Positions 1-7,827 of a stretch of 64,000 bases of DNA are shown here, in pieces. The translations under genes and the position numbers were made by a program. The stretch's first letter is position 1. Every line of letters starts with the position of its first letter. The notes beneath the pieces were generated by a model. The model was not told where the DNA came from. It worked only from the letters and a program-made list of their open reading frames with translations, and searched no databases. The stretch is from Bradyrhizobium semiaridum. Lineage in GTDB: Bacteria; Pseudomonadota; Alphaproteobacteria; Rhizobiales; Xanthobacteraceae. The DNA is taken from the NCBI RefSeq assembly GCF_020329505.1, contig NZ_JAGKJJ010000013.1, forward strand, positions 1 through 64,000, written 5' to 3'.

Positions 1-70
1 GCTCATGCGAGGCTTGTGTCACTGTTGTCGCGGAATGGCAATTTAACCGGCAAATAAGGAGCCCGCTTGG

Positions 71-100
71 TTGACTTTGGGGACCGCCTTCCCCCATAAA
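71..100 (+). promoter_or_regulatory. Candidate sigma-70 promoter for tRNA-Tyr
   Basis: TTGACT at 71-76 and CATAAA at 95-100, spaced by 18 bases, lie about 100 bases before tRNA-Tyr. No protein gene intervenes and I see nothing else in 1-202. This is a consensus match only. Confidence 0.3.
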
Positions 101-202
101 CGCGCCCGACCGCGCCCCCGCTTCGGGACCGCCGCGGTTATCAGCGTCATTTCGATGACCCGGTCCGCCGCCACTCGCGCGGCCGGTCTGATGCTGTTGG
201 AC

Positions 203-288
203 GGGGGAGTGTCCCGAGTGGCAAAGGGAGCTGACTGTAAATCAGCCGCCTCATGGCTTCGCAGGTTCGAGTCCTGCCTCCCCCACCA
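203..288 (+). tRNA. tRNA-Tyr (GTA)
   Basis: An 86-nt class II tRNA with a long variable arm. The acceptor stem pairs GGGGGAG (203-209) with CTCCCCC (278-284), followed by discriminator A and an encoded CCA at 286-288. The anticodon stem GCTGA/TCAGC encloses loop CTGTAAA, giving anticodon GTA at 237-239. The T arm carries GGTTCGAGTCC. All arms fold, so the gene looks intact. Downstream lie an inverted repeat and then a duplicated fragment of the HerA-like gene, so the tRNA marks the left border of an accessory hotspot. Confidence 0.97.
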
Positions 289-360
289 GCCTTCGCTCGC
301 TTCGCGAGCTACGGCTCGGCAAGCCAGCAAAACTCCATCGTAGCGAAGTGAGCGAAGGCT
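288..360. repeat. Imperfect inverted repeat after tRNA-Tyr
   Basis: The left arm (288-313) is closely complementary to the right arm (339-360): AGCCTTCGCTC at one end faces GAGCGAAGGCT at the other. A transcript could form a long hairpin, possibly the tRNA 3' terminator. It may also belong to a dispersed palindromic family. No T-run follows it. Confidence 0.55.
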
Positions 361-430
361 GCCACGCCGAAGCCCGAAGGGCGTAGGCGGGCTGTGTCCG
401 CGAGCTTGGCTTAAAGATTTACAACCGGCA

Positions 431-730
431 CGCTGCTGGATCATGACGATGGGGTGCTGCACGCCGTCGCCGCCGATGCATCGTCGGCATTCGGATCGGC
501 GGCCGCGGTGGCCCAGGCCAGTTCGACCAGCGTCACGATGCGGCGGCCGGCGCCGTCGAGCTGGCAGACGATGAGGCCTTGCTCCTCGATATAGCTCAGC
601 AAATGGCGTGCGCGGCGCAGCGAGTGCGTGCCGTAGGCGCGGGCGATCGCGGCATCGCTCGGGCAGGGCCAGCCCTCTTGGCGGCAGGCGCGATCATCAT
701 GAAGACGCCCTGCATGTCGTCGGGCAGGAT
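431..730 (-). pseudogene. Duplicated 3' fragment of the HerA-like ATPase gene (repeat copy 1)
   Basis: Bases 431-730 match 3967-4267, the 3' end of the intact ATPase gene plus 28 bases beyond its stop, at roughly 94% identity by eye. The copy is dead. The base pattern at 459-461 removes the stop codon, a one-base gap near 671-690 shifts the frame, and similarity ends abruptly at 730. It lacks the Walker A and B regions. It forms the outer border of an insert carrying three membrane-related genes. The 731-815 stretch after it holds nothing I recognise. The repeat is plain in the sequence; its origin is inferred. Confidence 0.85.
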
Positions 731-815
731 GGTCAGCTCTGGCCAGCGTCCGCGGTCAAGCGCTCATGGACGAGATCAGCGCGGCGCTCGGCGTTAGAGG
801 CTCGTGATCAAGTCT

Positions 816-1796
816 CTATTCGGCGGGCTGCTCGACGCCGATAGCCTGGCTGCGGCGTTGGTGCGAACGTAGTCGCGCGACGATTGCTGTGTAGGGCAGC
901 AGCATAAGGTCGGCACCTGTATTCGTCCAATAGCCGTATCCGAGTGATAGATAGATGCTGACGTGCATCGCTGCGAAGAAGATCAGAAACGCCGGGCTCC
1001 ATCGCGGCAGGAAAAGACAGAAGGGCGCGAGCAGTTCGAGAGCGAATATCAGCAGCGCCGCCATGCCGGCGAGCCACTTGATCGACAAAATGCTGTTAAA
1101 CCAGAGGCTAGTTGAAAAGCTGGAGACGAAAAGCGAGTTCTCAATCGCGGCTTTCGACCACAATTCGGTGTGAGCTGCCAGCACCCATCCGATGCCGACG
1201 TCGGCAATCTTGTTGAAGCCCGAAAAGAAATAGTAGCTGTCCATAAACAGCAGCAGGATAAAGACGGGGCCGTGAAATCTGGTGCTCAACGCCATAGGCT
1301 CCGCGCTAATCCCGAGCTGGTAATATGCGCCGCGCGGGAACAGGGCGACAACGAACAGCAGGAACAGCAGGACGGTCGTCGAGGCATCCATCGTGTCGCC
1401 GCCAATCAGAAACATTCCGATCAGGTGAGCGCCAAGCATGAGGGCAACCCAGGCCGCCAGCCGTGGGAGTATGCCGAACAGGCCGCACCAGAGCGCGACG
1501 ATAGTCGCTATTTGCATCGTTTGGAGAACGACGATGGTCGGGCGCGGGATAATCTCATAGATGAACTGGAGTGTGGTCCAGTAGAACCATGGCGTCGTCC
1601 AATACTGAAACAGCAGGTCCCTCGCTGGGCGGGCAAAGGCCTCCGGCGGCATTAACGCCAGTCCAGAAAAGTCCCATGACATGAATAGGTACGCAGCCAG
1701 TGCGAAAGTGCCGGCTTGGATGATATAGCAGTGCAGCCCGAGGACTGGTCGCGGGCGACCGTAGAAATCGACCGGTCCGAGTAGCGTCCTGATCAT
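816..1796 (-). CDS. HTTM-like integral membrane protein
   Basis: A 326-aa multi-pass membrane protein. The N-terminus (GPVDFYGRPRPVLGLHCYII) is followed by about eight hydrophobic segments. The segment with FSGFNKI, a Trp-rich stretch, LELLAP and then HVSIYLSLG resembles HTTM proteins (horizontally transferred transmembrane, related to vitamin-K gamma-carboxylase). Members of that family are often linked to lipid or redox modification, but the substrate here is unknown. Its start overlaps the end of the upstream minus-strand gene by 4 bases, so the two are translationally coupled. Base composition is lower in GC than the flanking core genes. It sits inside an insert bounded by a gene-end duplication, which suggests acquisition. 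Confidence 0.65.
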   Translation of the reverse strand: MIRTLLGPVDFYGRPRPVLGLHCYIIQAGTFALAAYLFMSWDFSGLALMPPEAFARPARDLLFQYWTTPWFYWTTLQFIYEIIPRPTIVVLQTMQIATIVALWCGLFGILPRLAAWVALMLGAHLIGMFLIGGDTMDASTTVLLFLLFVVALFPRGAYYQLGISAEPMALSTRFHGPVFILLLFMDSYYFFSGFNKIADVGIGWVLAAHTELWSKAAIENSLFVSSFSTSLWFNSILSIKWLAGMAALLIFALELLAPFCLFLPRWSPAFLIFFAAMHVSIYLSLGYGYWTNTGADLMLLPYTAIVARLRSHQRRSQAIGVEQPAE

Positions 1797-2662
1797 CCCT
1801 TTACCTGCGCGATCTCGGTTGCGCCGACCACATCGACCGTCTTGGCTTGATTGTCGACGTGTACCGTCAGCGTCCAGATCGATGCTCCAACAATATCGCC
1901 AGCAGGTGGATATTTAGTGTAGTCGATCGGTTGGTAATTCAGGTGCCGAGGATACGCGATCGCAGACGGCAGCAACATCGAACGGCCAGCGCGGCGGCTG
2001 GCGAAGTAGTGTTTGATCACGGCCAAGAATTCGGCCTCGTGCAGCATGTGCCCGTTGACGAGGCCGAACGTGGATTTCGGCCAGCTGACCATCGCCAACT
2101 CGTAGTTCGCCGGTCGCATCGTGCCGTCCTTAAAGTGCAGGAACATGACTTCGTTGGTGGCGTAGCCGCTGCGTTCGACGTAGGGGAGCACCCACGGTCG
2201 TAATGCCGCCTTGAACAACGCTGGGTCAATATCTGCTGGCATCTCAAGGTGCGCTGGTGCCTCCGGCAGAATGACGTCCGGAACGTCTGCATATACCCAG
2301 CCCGGCACCCCGCGATGGATAATCCCGATGTGTAACTGCCAGCAATAAGATGTGAAGATGAGCAGACAGCAACCGACAATAATCCAGCGATTTCGATCTC
2401 CGGGAGAGAGCCAAGCTGCGACTTCAGCGCAAGTCCGCCGGATCGACCGTTGAAAAATGATGAAACCAGCAGCGAGCAGGGACGCCCAGGGCAGCAGCGA
2501 GCGACCGTAATCGCTTAGCCAGGGAATTTTGCCAATGATGCCGTCGTGCTCGAGGAGGCCAAGCACCGGCAGTGCAAGCGCGATCGCGACGACAAAGGCA
2601 AGGTAGGCCACCAAAGCGGACGAGAGATACTTGGCTCGATCTGGAGCACCTGTGCCGTTCAT
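1793..2662 (-). CDS. Hypothetical membrane protein, operon partner of the HTTM-like gene
   Basis: A 289-aa protein of no family I recognise. Three hydrophobic segments lie in the first 115 residues (around 12-35, 55-70 and 92-108). A soluble, probably periplasmic, domain of about 170 residues follows, with the repeated Pro/Tyr-rich stretches VPGWVYADVPDV and PIDYTKYPPAGD. HTTM proteins are commonly encoded beside such an anchored partner, and the ATGA overlap with the next gene implies co-expression and perhaps a complex. The start ATG is preceded by GGGTTCCCG, a poor ribosome site. GC content is below that of neighbouring core genes. Confidence 0.6.
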   Translation of the reverse strand: MNGTGAPDRAKYLSSALVAYLAFVVAIALALPVLGLLEHDGIIGKIPWLSDYGRSLLPWASLLAAGFIIFQRSIRRTCAEVAAWLSPGDRNRWIIVGCCLLIFTSYCWQLHIGIIHRGVPGWVYADVPDVILPEAPAHLEMPADIDPALFKAALRPWVLPYVERSGYATNEVMFLHFKDGTMRPANYELAMVSWPKSTFGLVNGHMLHEAEFLAVIKHYFASRRAGRSMLLPSAIAYPRHLNYQPIDYTKYPPAGDIVGASIWTLTVHVDNQAKTVDVVGATEIAQVKG

Positions 2663-2751
2663 CGGGAACCCTTATTCACCGTAGCCGAGGGTGTAACGAC
2701 TGCAACCTACGACTGCAAGAGGTAAGGAATCCGCCTCCGAGCGGCTTTTGA

Positions 2752-3810
2752 TTAGGCGGAACGAAGCCTGCTAAAAGGTCCAATCACCCAAGCTGCAAAA
2801 TCGTGCGACCACTTTATGGCGGGATCGTTGACCATCTTCTTGAATGCGATCGCAGCGACGAAAGCACCAGCGATCACCAGCAGATCGATTGAGATTTTCC
2901 AGGCCAGATTGCTCGAAATGCGCATCAACGGCTCGCCAAAAATATTGTTGACTGGTCCGTGGATCAGATAGAGCGGAAAGGAAAGGCCGCCGAGCTGACG
3001 CGAAATATTGCTTTCGAGAAACTTCCGCACCGTCGGGTGCGCGATGCATCCGACGACGAACGGTACCGCGCCAATGGTCAGGGCGTTCTCCATGCTCAAG
3101 GGCAGGCACACGGAAAGGACTCCAAACGCTATAAGCGCGAAGGCCAAGCGGTCCGGCAGGCGCAGGAGCCAGCCTCGATTATTGCAGTCCGCCAGGACGG
3201 CTCCGATCATGAACATTGCGAGATAGGCGCATAGTTCAGAGGCTACCGCGAACAAGGCTACCGTAACGGCGCAGAACAACACAATGCGCAGCGGCATCGC
3301 CCTGAAGGCCACGACACAGCCGAACACCAGGTATGAACCGAGCAACTCTGGCCGCATCGTCCAGAGCGGTCCGATATAGCTTTCGGCCGGACGGTAGTCG
3401 AAGAAGACATCGAATAGCGAGAACTTCAATAAGTGTGCGGTCGTCGGATCGAACGTCAAAAACGACGCAAACTTTGACAGCCGATCGCCTGAAAACCAGC
3501 CGACTAACATCGCGCCGTGCATCACACTGCAGGCCACCAATATGGGGACAGCCAGCCGGATATATCGACCGGTGGCCATCAGTGCCAGCTTTTCATGGTT
3601 GCCGTCGAGAAGGTAACGGAATGAGAGCGCGAAGCCGGATAGGAGGAAGAAGACCTGGACGGCAAAGAAGCCGTTCAGTGGCACAAAGTAACGCAACTGC
3701 TCGAATGCGGTTGCCGGCGCGAGACCGCTGCAGAAGGCATGGTAGACAACCACGCTGACAGCGGCCCAGCCACGCAGCCCATCGAGAAAGCCTAGCCGCC
3801 CGCCGACCAT
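2752..3810 (-). CDS. Acyltransferase family 3 membrane protein (OafA/YrhL type)
   Basis: A 352-aa integral membrane protein. The N-terminal FLDGLRGWAAVSVVVYHA carries the DGLRG motif and the membrane His typical of acyltransferase-3 enzymes, followed by FFLLSGFALSFRY and about ten hydrophobic segments. Such enzymes move acetyl or other acyl groups onto surface sugars, exopolysaccharide or Nod factors. The acceptor cannot be deduced here. It is the first gene of the insert from the ATPase side, runs in the same direction as the two membrane genes beyond it, and is separated from them by about 90 bases. All three may act on the cell envelope. Confidence 0.85.
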   Translation of the reverse strand: MVGGRLGFLDGLRGWAAVSVVVYHAFCSGLAPATAFEQLRYFVPLNGFFAVQVFFLLSGFALSFRYLLDGNHEKLALMATGRYIRLAVPILVACSVMHGAMLVGWFSGDRLSKFASFLTFDPTTAHLLKFSLFDVFFDYRPAESYIGPLWTMRPELLGSYLVFGCVVAFRAMPLRIVLFCAVTVALFAVASELCAYLAMFMIGAVLADCNNRGWLLRLPDRLAFALIAFGVLSVCLPLSMENALTIGAVPFVVGCIAHPTVRKFLESNISRQLGGLSFPLYLIHGPVNNIFGEPLMRISSNLAWKISIDLLVIAGAFVAAIAFKKMVNDPAIKWSHDFAAWVIGPFSRLRSA

Positions 3811-3966
3811 CTGTCATTCATCTCCATGTCCATTAGAGGCGGAACTTAACCTTGCCGGGCCACCGCGGGCAAGCTGAGAGGCTATAGGCGGCCTTAGCTG
3901 GCGCATTGGTCTTGGCAGAACCGGCGGCCCATCGCCTATGCGCTACAACCAGTCCTTGGCGACATC

Positions 3967-4267
3967 CGCTGCTGGATCATGACGGCGGAATGGATCACGC
4001 CGTCGCCGCCGATGCATCGGCGGCATTCGGATCGGCGGGCGCGGTGGCCCAGGCCAGTTCGACCAGCGTCACAATGCGGCGGCCGGTGCCGTCGAGCTGG
4101 CAGACGATGAGGCCTTGCTCCTCGATATAGCTCAGCAAATGCCGTGCGCGGCGCAACGAGTGTGTGCCATAGGCGCGGGCGATCGCGGCATCGCTCGGGC
4201 AGGGCCAGCCTTCCTTGGCGGCGCGGGCGATCATCATGAAGACGCCCTGCATGTCGTCGGGCAGGAT
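3967..4267. repeat. Repeat copy 2: 3' end of the intact HerA-like ATPase gene
   Basis: This stretch is the counterpart of 431-730. It spans the last 270 or so coding bases of the ATPase gene, its stop, and 28 bases beyond. The two copies are direct repeats offset by 3536 bases. They flank the accessory segment 731-3966 that holds the HTTM-like, hypothetical and acyltransferase genes. Confidence 0.85.
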
Positions 4268-5494
4268 CGCGGTGCGCAGCAGCACGTCCTGCCAGGCGTC
4301 GTCCTCCGCCATCTCGGCGCCGAGCCCGGCGCGAGCCCGCGTCAGCATGCGGCGGAAATCGGCGAGTTCGGGCACGACGGCGCCGAGGCCCTCGATCCGG
4401 CAGCGGACCACGAATTCCTGATAGAGTACGCCGATGGCGCGGAAGCCCGCATCGGGCTCGGCCAGGATGGCGCGCAGGATGCGATCCAGCCGCTCGCGCC
4501 GCTCCGCCAGTTGCTCGGCGCCGAGCGGCTGCTCCGCGGCTTCGCCTTGCGCCTCCGCGGCGGGTTGCTTCGCCGCCGCCATCAGCTGGTTGAGCAGGTC
4601 CGGCGACGGCGGCCGGCGCTGCGGCCGGACCGCCTCGGGCGGCGGCGCCGCCAGGATGATGGCACGCGCGTCCTCCAGCGCCGCTTCCGGCAGCGGCATC
4701 AACCGCGGCGCCGCGTTGCGCGGCTGGGTATCGGTCGGACCGATGCGCAGGCCCAGCGGGCGGCGCGACAGAGCAGGTCCCAGCGCCATGAACTGTCCGC
4801 GTTCCAGATCGCGGAACGCTTCCGCCTGCCGCCGCTCCATGCCGAGCAGGTCGGCGGCGCGCGCCATGTCGATGTCGAGGAAGGTGCGGCCCATCAGGAA
4901 ATTGGACGCCTCGGCCGCGACGTTCTTGGCGAGCTTCGCCAGCCGCTGCGTGGCGATAATGCCGGCCAGCCCACGCTTGCGGCCGCGGCACATCAAATTC
5001 GTCATCGCGCCGAGCGAGAGCTTGCGCGCCTCGTCTGACACTTCGCCCGCGATCGCCGGCGCGAACAGCTGCGCCTCGTCCACCACCACCAGCATCGGAT
5101 ACCAGTGGTCGCGCGCGACTTCGAACATCCCGGCGAGAAACGCCGCGGCGCGGCGCATCTGGTTCTCGGCGTCGAGCCCCTCGAGATTGAGCACGGTGGA
5201 CACGCGGTGGATGCGCACGCGCTCGCCGGCTGCCTGCAGGCTGCGCTCGGTATGGTCCTCGGCATCGATCACGAGTTGGCCGAAGCGCTCGGCGAGCGTG
5301 ACGAAGTCGCCTTCGGGGTCGATGATGGTCTGCTGCACCCAGCGGGCGCTCTGTTCCAGGAGCCGGCGCAGCAGATGGGATTTGCCGGAACCGGAATTGC
5401 CCTGCACCAAGAGGCGGGTGGCGAGCAGCTCCTCGAGGTCGATGGCCGCCGGGGCGCCCGCCGTCGTCTGCCCCATCTCGATCGCGACCGTCAT
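3995..5494 (-). CDS. HerA-like ATP-binding protein
   Basis: A 499-aa soluble ATPase. The Walker A motif GNSGSGKS is at residues 32-39. A Walker B-like strand ending in VVVDEAQLF lies near residue 145, and GRKRGLAGIIATQRLAKL follows as a sensor/arginine-finger region. This matches the HerA/FtsK-type helicase fold of DUF853-like 'ATP-binding proteins'; HerA helicases act in DNA translocation and end processing. The C-terminal third is Ala/Glu-rich and resembles a winged helix. The start ATG at 5494 follows the ORF's hydrophilic N-terminus. It was probably next to the LysR gene before insert 2 entered. Its 3' end is duplicated at 431-730. Confidence 0.75.
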   Translation of the reverse strand: MTVAIEMGQTTAGAPAAIDLEELLATRLLVQGNSGSGKSHLLRRLLEQSARWVQQTIIDPEGDFVTLAERFGQLVIDAEDHTERSLQAAGERVRIHRVSTVLNLEGLDAENQMRRAAAFLAGMFEVARDHWYPMLVVVDEAQLFAPAIAGEVSDEARKLSLGAMTNLMCRGRKRGLAGIIATQRLAKLAKNVAAEASNFLMGRTFLDIDMARAADLLGMERRQAEAFRDLERGQFMALGPALSRRPLGLRIGPTDTQPRNAAPRLMPLPEAALEDARAIILAAPPPEAVRPQRRPPSPDLLNQLMAAAKQPAAEAQGEAAEQPLGAEQLAERRERLDRILRAILAEPDAGFRAIGVLYQEFVVRCRIEGLGAVVPELADFRRMLTRARAGLGAEMAEDDAWQDVLLRTAILPDDMQGVFMMIARAAKEGWPCPSDAAIARAYGTHSLRRARHLLSYIEEQGLIVCQLDGTGRRIVTLVELAWATAPADPNAADASAATA

Positions 5495-5609
5495 GTCCTC
5501 GACTCAAACTGCCTTTGCGGAGAGGCGGCTTAACAAGACGATCGCGCGCCGTCGAGCGAGCCGCAGCGTCATCCCCAGGCAGGTCCGCCGCCTCGGCCGT
5601 GAGCGCCTC

Positions 5610-5701
5610 CTCACTCCATGCGCGCGAACAAGTCCACCAGCGTCTCGCGCAGCCAGCGTTGCGCGGGGACGGTGTCGTTGCGCTGGTGCCAGAACAGGCT
5701 G
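5610..5701 (-). pseudogene. Duplicated 3' end of the LysR gene (perfect 92-bp repeat, copy 1)
   Basis: Bases 5610-5701 are identical, base for base, to 7736-7827. They encode the last 29 residues and stop (5611-5613) of the LysR regulator, read on the minus strand, with no start or remaining domain. The right edge runs into a short palindrome (GAACAG-N7-CTGTTC, about 5692-5710). The rest of 5495-5877 holds no gene I can support; 5702-5877 is probably the leader of the HNH gene. The copy forms the far border of insert 2. Confidence 0.9.
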
Positions 5702-5877
5702 CCCCTGTTCGCGAACATCGTCAATTCGCGGAGTTTGCGAGTGATCGCTCCAAACCCGGCTCTGCAGATTGAGGCGGTCGAGCTAGGATGATCAGCAGGC
5801 TTGAAAGGCCAAGATGGCCTCGTGTAATCGTTCTTCGCCTGTTCCATTGACATGATTCGGTGCAAGGGTGCCTCCCA

Positions 5878-6171
5878 GTGCGCGTCATCGATCAAGACAC
5901 CGGAAAATTCTACTCCCTCGACGTCGCGGATGAGTTGCAAGCTGAGCTCGCCGATCATTCGCGCTCATACTGCGTACATCGCGAAAGTGAGATTAGGAGA
6001 CGAAAGAATAAAGCCGGAGCACTTCAGCTCTACCGTCAATGCACCACGTGCGGATCACCCGTGGGTTCGGCAATTAGGAAGACGCCCCAACTGATCGGTT
6101 CACCAGGTTGGTACGACGGACAACTCGATCATTATAACGCAGCTCACCGAGCCGGACGCGATGTGATGTGA
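5878..6171 (+). pseudogene. N-terminal half of a split HNH nuclease gene
   Basis: A GTG start at 5878 has AAGGG (5864-5868) nine bases before it; a GTG at 5860 is an alternative. The 97-aa product contains YRQCTTCGSPVGSAI, a likely zinc-knuckle half-site, then ends at TGA 6169-6171. The next frame begins in the same bases. At 6163-6172 the pentamer GTGAT occurs twice in tandem. Removing one copy joins this frame to the HNH frame as GRDVIIQKY, giving one protein of about 240 aa. The gene therefore looks recently frameshifted, or switchable. GC content is low compared with the surrounding chromosome. Confidence 0.7.
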
Positions 6172-6605
6172 TCATCCAAAAATACGTTTGCAAGCAAAAG
6201 CACGGTGACGAAGGCTTCAAGCGAAAGTATGACCTTTATTTAGCTGGTCCAGTTTGGGCGGCCAAACGCGCTAAAGTTTTAGATCGAGCAGGAGGGATGT
6301 GCGAAGGATGCCGTGAACGTAGCACAACTCAAGTTCACCACATCACCTATCTGCACATATACAAGGAATTTCTGTTCCAGCTCATTGCGGTCTGCAACGA
6401 GTGTCACGAGCGCCTACACAAAGACAAGAACACTGGCGATGAAACCGGCGTGGGCAGCGGAAACGTTTCGGAGTGGAAGTGCACTATCCATCCGATGGGT
6501 GCAGATACCAATCCGAAGAAAAAGGTCGACGTTGGTGCTTCAGACTGGATCGATATGCCTCAGATGCCCTTGCTCCTGGTGGAGATTGCGGTCCGAAGCA
6601 TTTGA
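6168..6605 (+). CDS. HNH endonuclease domain (C-terminal half of split gene)
   Basis: A 145-aa ORF from GTG 6168, overlapping the previous stop by four bases. The HNH core is clear: CEGC, then VHHITYLH with the paired catalytic histidines, then LIAVCNECHERLH carrying the second zinc-binding CxxC and the final His. The preceding YDLYLAGPVWAAKRAKVLDRAGG is typical of small HNH proteins in phages and defence islands. HNH enzymes cut DNA using one metal ion. If expressed alone by coupling, it lacks the N-terminal zinc-knuckle region. If the 5-bp duplication is removed, it becomes the second half of a single enzyme. The C-terminal 50 residues are not recognisable. Confidence 0.75.
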   Translation: MIIQKYVCKQKHGDEGFKRKYDLYLAGPVWAAKRAKVLDRAGGMCEGCRERSTTQVHHITYLHIYKEFLFQLIAVCNECHERLHKDKNTGDETGVGSGNVSEWKCTIHPMGADTNPKKKVDVGASDWIDMPQMPLLLVEIAVRSI

Positions 6606-6678
6606 GTTTGGAGCCTGTCAAGGTGCCGGAACTGCTAGGTGGCACGGCGAACCGTGCCTGTCGTTTTGAGTAGGTGCG

Positions 6679-7719
6679 ATGATTGAACTACTTTTTGAGA
6701 CATTCAACGTTTCAGCCATGAATGAAACCGATGTGCGGGAGGCAATAGTTCGGCCGCTACTTAAGGCCCTAGGTTATAGCCATGGAACGGCAGCAAACAT
6801 CCGTACCGAGTATACGCTTCAGTACGATCGCGCTTTTCTTGGCAGGAAGGACCGGGATAAAGATCCTAAACTTCGAGGGCGTGCTGATTATATTTGTGAA
6901 GTGATCCCATATGGTCGCTGGATTGTTGAAGTTAAATCGCCGGCTCACGAGCTAACATTGGACGATGCTCAACAAGCCCGCACTTACGCAGCTCATCCCG
7001 AAATTGCGGCGAGATTTTATCTCCTAACGAACGGTCGGGAATTCAAAATCTACCAAACGAGTTCACCTGCAAGCCCATTGGTTTCGTGGCGGCTAGAACA
7101 AACGAATTGCAACTTTCAGACGGTAGTGAATCTGCTTGGACCCGAAGCCATAAAGAGATCGGGACAAATCGTTCTTGATCGAGGCCGTTCATTGGCTCCG
7201 GGCCTTGGATCATCGGCGCGCATAACAGGCGGTTCGATGACCTATTCCGACAGCTGGTCAAATAATGAAACCTTAATAGCGGCGATGGGATCGCTCAAAG
7301 GGTTGAGGAATGCAGCCCGTGGGCATGAGATTAGCCGAACTGCGGACGGCCTGATTGAGGCGCGTATCGAACTTGAGCCCGCATTTAGCGCGTTTGATGA
7401 GCTTAATCGGACACTCGGATTCATTCCAATTTCTTTTAAATGCCCAGATGAAGTGCTTTCTATTGATCGATCACGACCATCTATTTTTACAAATGTGCTC
7501 CGGTTGACTCTTCCTAGAGGCACCGTCCTGCCGACGAGCCCAGTATCCCCCGGCGGGATACTACAGATCGATTGTAGTATCGTTTACTATAACAACGCCG
7601 CTGGATGGCTTGAAGGTACAAAGCTGTCTGGGACTTTCACCTCGGAGCAAGACTTTCAGGTGCACGGATCAGTTCAGTCTGTCCGACATTGGGGGCGCTT
7701 TGAGCTTATTGTCTCATAG
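6679..7719 (+). CDS. HsdR-N / PD-(D/E)XK-like protein, stand-alone
   Basis: A 346-aa protein. Residues about 13-130 resemble the N-terminal nuclease domain of type I restriction R subunits: NETDVREAIVRPLLKALGY, a basic stretch, then GRADYIC and WIVEVKSP, which supply the D...EVK core of a PD-(D/E)XK nuclease, followed by QARTYAAHPEI and a LLTNGREFKIY strand. No helicase motor, methylase or specificity subunit is encoded nearby. The remaining 200 or so residues match nothing I know and could be a sensor or effector. It follows the HNH gene by 73 bases on the same strand, has distinctly lower GC than flanking genes, and lies in insert 2. A defence role is plausible but unproven. Confidence 0.65.
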   Translation: MIELLFETFNVSAMNETDVREAIVRPLLKALGYSHGTAANIRTEYTLQYDRAFLGRKDRDKDPKLRGRADYICEVIPYGRWIVEVKSPAHELTLDDAQQARTYAAHPEIAARFYLLTNGREFKIYQTSSPASPLVSWRLEQTNCNFQTVVNLLGPEAIKRSGQIVLDRGRSLAPGLGSSARITGGSMTYSDSWSNNETLIAAMGSLKGLRNAARGHEISRTADGLIEARIELEPAFSAFDELNRTLGFIPISFKCPDEVLSIDRSRPSIFTNVLRLTLPRGTVLPTSPVSPGGILQIDCSIVYYNNAAGWLEGTKLSGTFTSEQDFQVHGSVQSVRHWGRFELIVS

Positions 7720-7735
7720 CGCTACCGAATAGCCT

Positions 7736-7827
7736 CTCACTCCATGCGCGCGAACAAGTCCACCAGCGTCTCGCGCAGCCAGCGTTGCGCGGGGACGGTG
7801 TCGTTGCGCTGGTGCCAGAACAGGCTG
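7736..7827. repeat. Perfect 92-bp repeat, copy 2 (3' end of intact LysR gene)
   Basis: Identical to 5610-5701 and in the same orientation. It spans the stop and final 29 codons of the LysR gene. The two copies bracket 5702-7735, which holds the HNH and HsdR-N-like genes. Zero divergence implies that the event is recent or that the copies are homogenised. Confidence 0.92.

Noticed and set aside
4115..5038. 307-aa plus-strand frame opposite the HerA-like gene
   Set aside because: The opposite strand carries Walker A and B motifs and a full-length family protein. This frame has only GC-driven Arg/Ala/Gly content.
4434..5744. 436-aa Ser/Arg-rich plus-strand frame
   Set aside because: Extreme Arg/Ser composition, antisense to the ATPase gene, and crossing its promoter and the LysR fragment.
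5702..7735. Insertion sequence or prophage
   Set aside because: No transposase, integrase, terminal inverted repeats or phage structural genes. The flanks are duplicated host gene ends instead.
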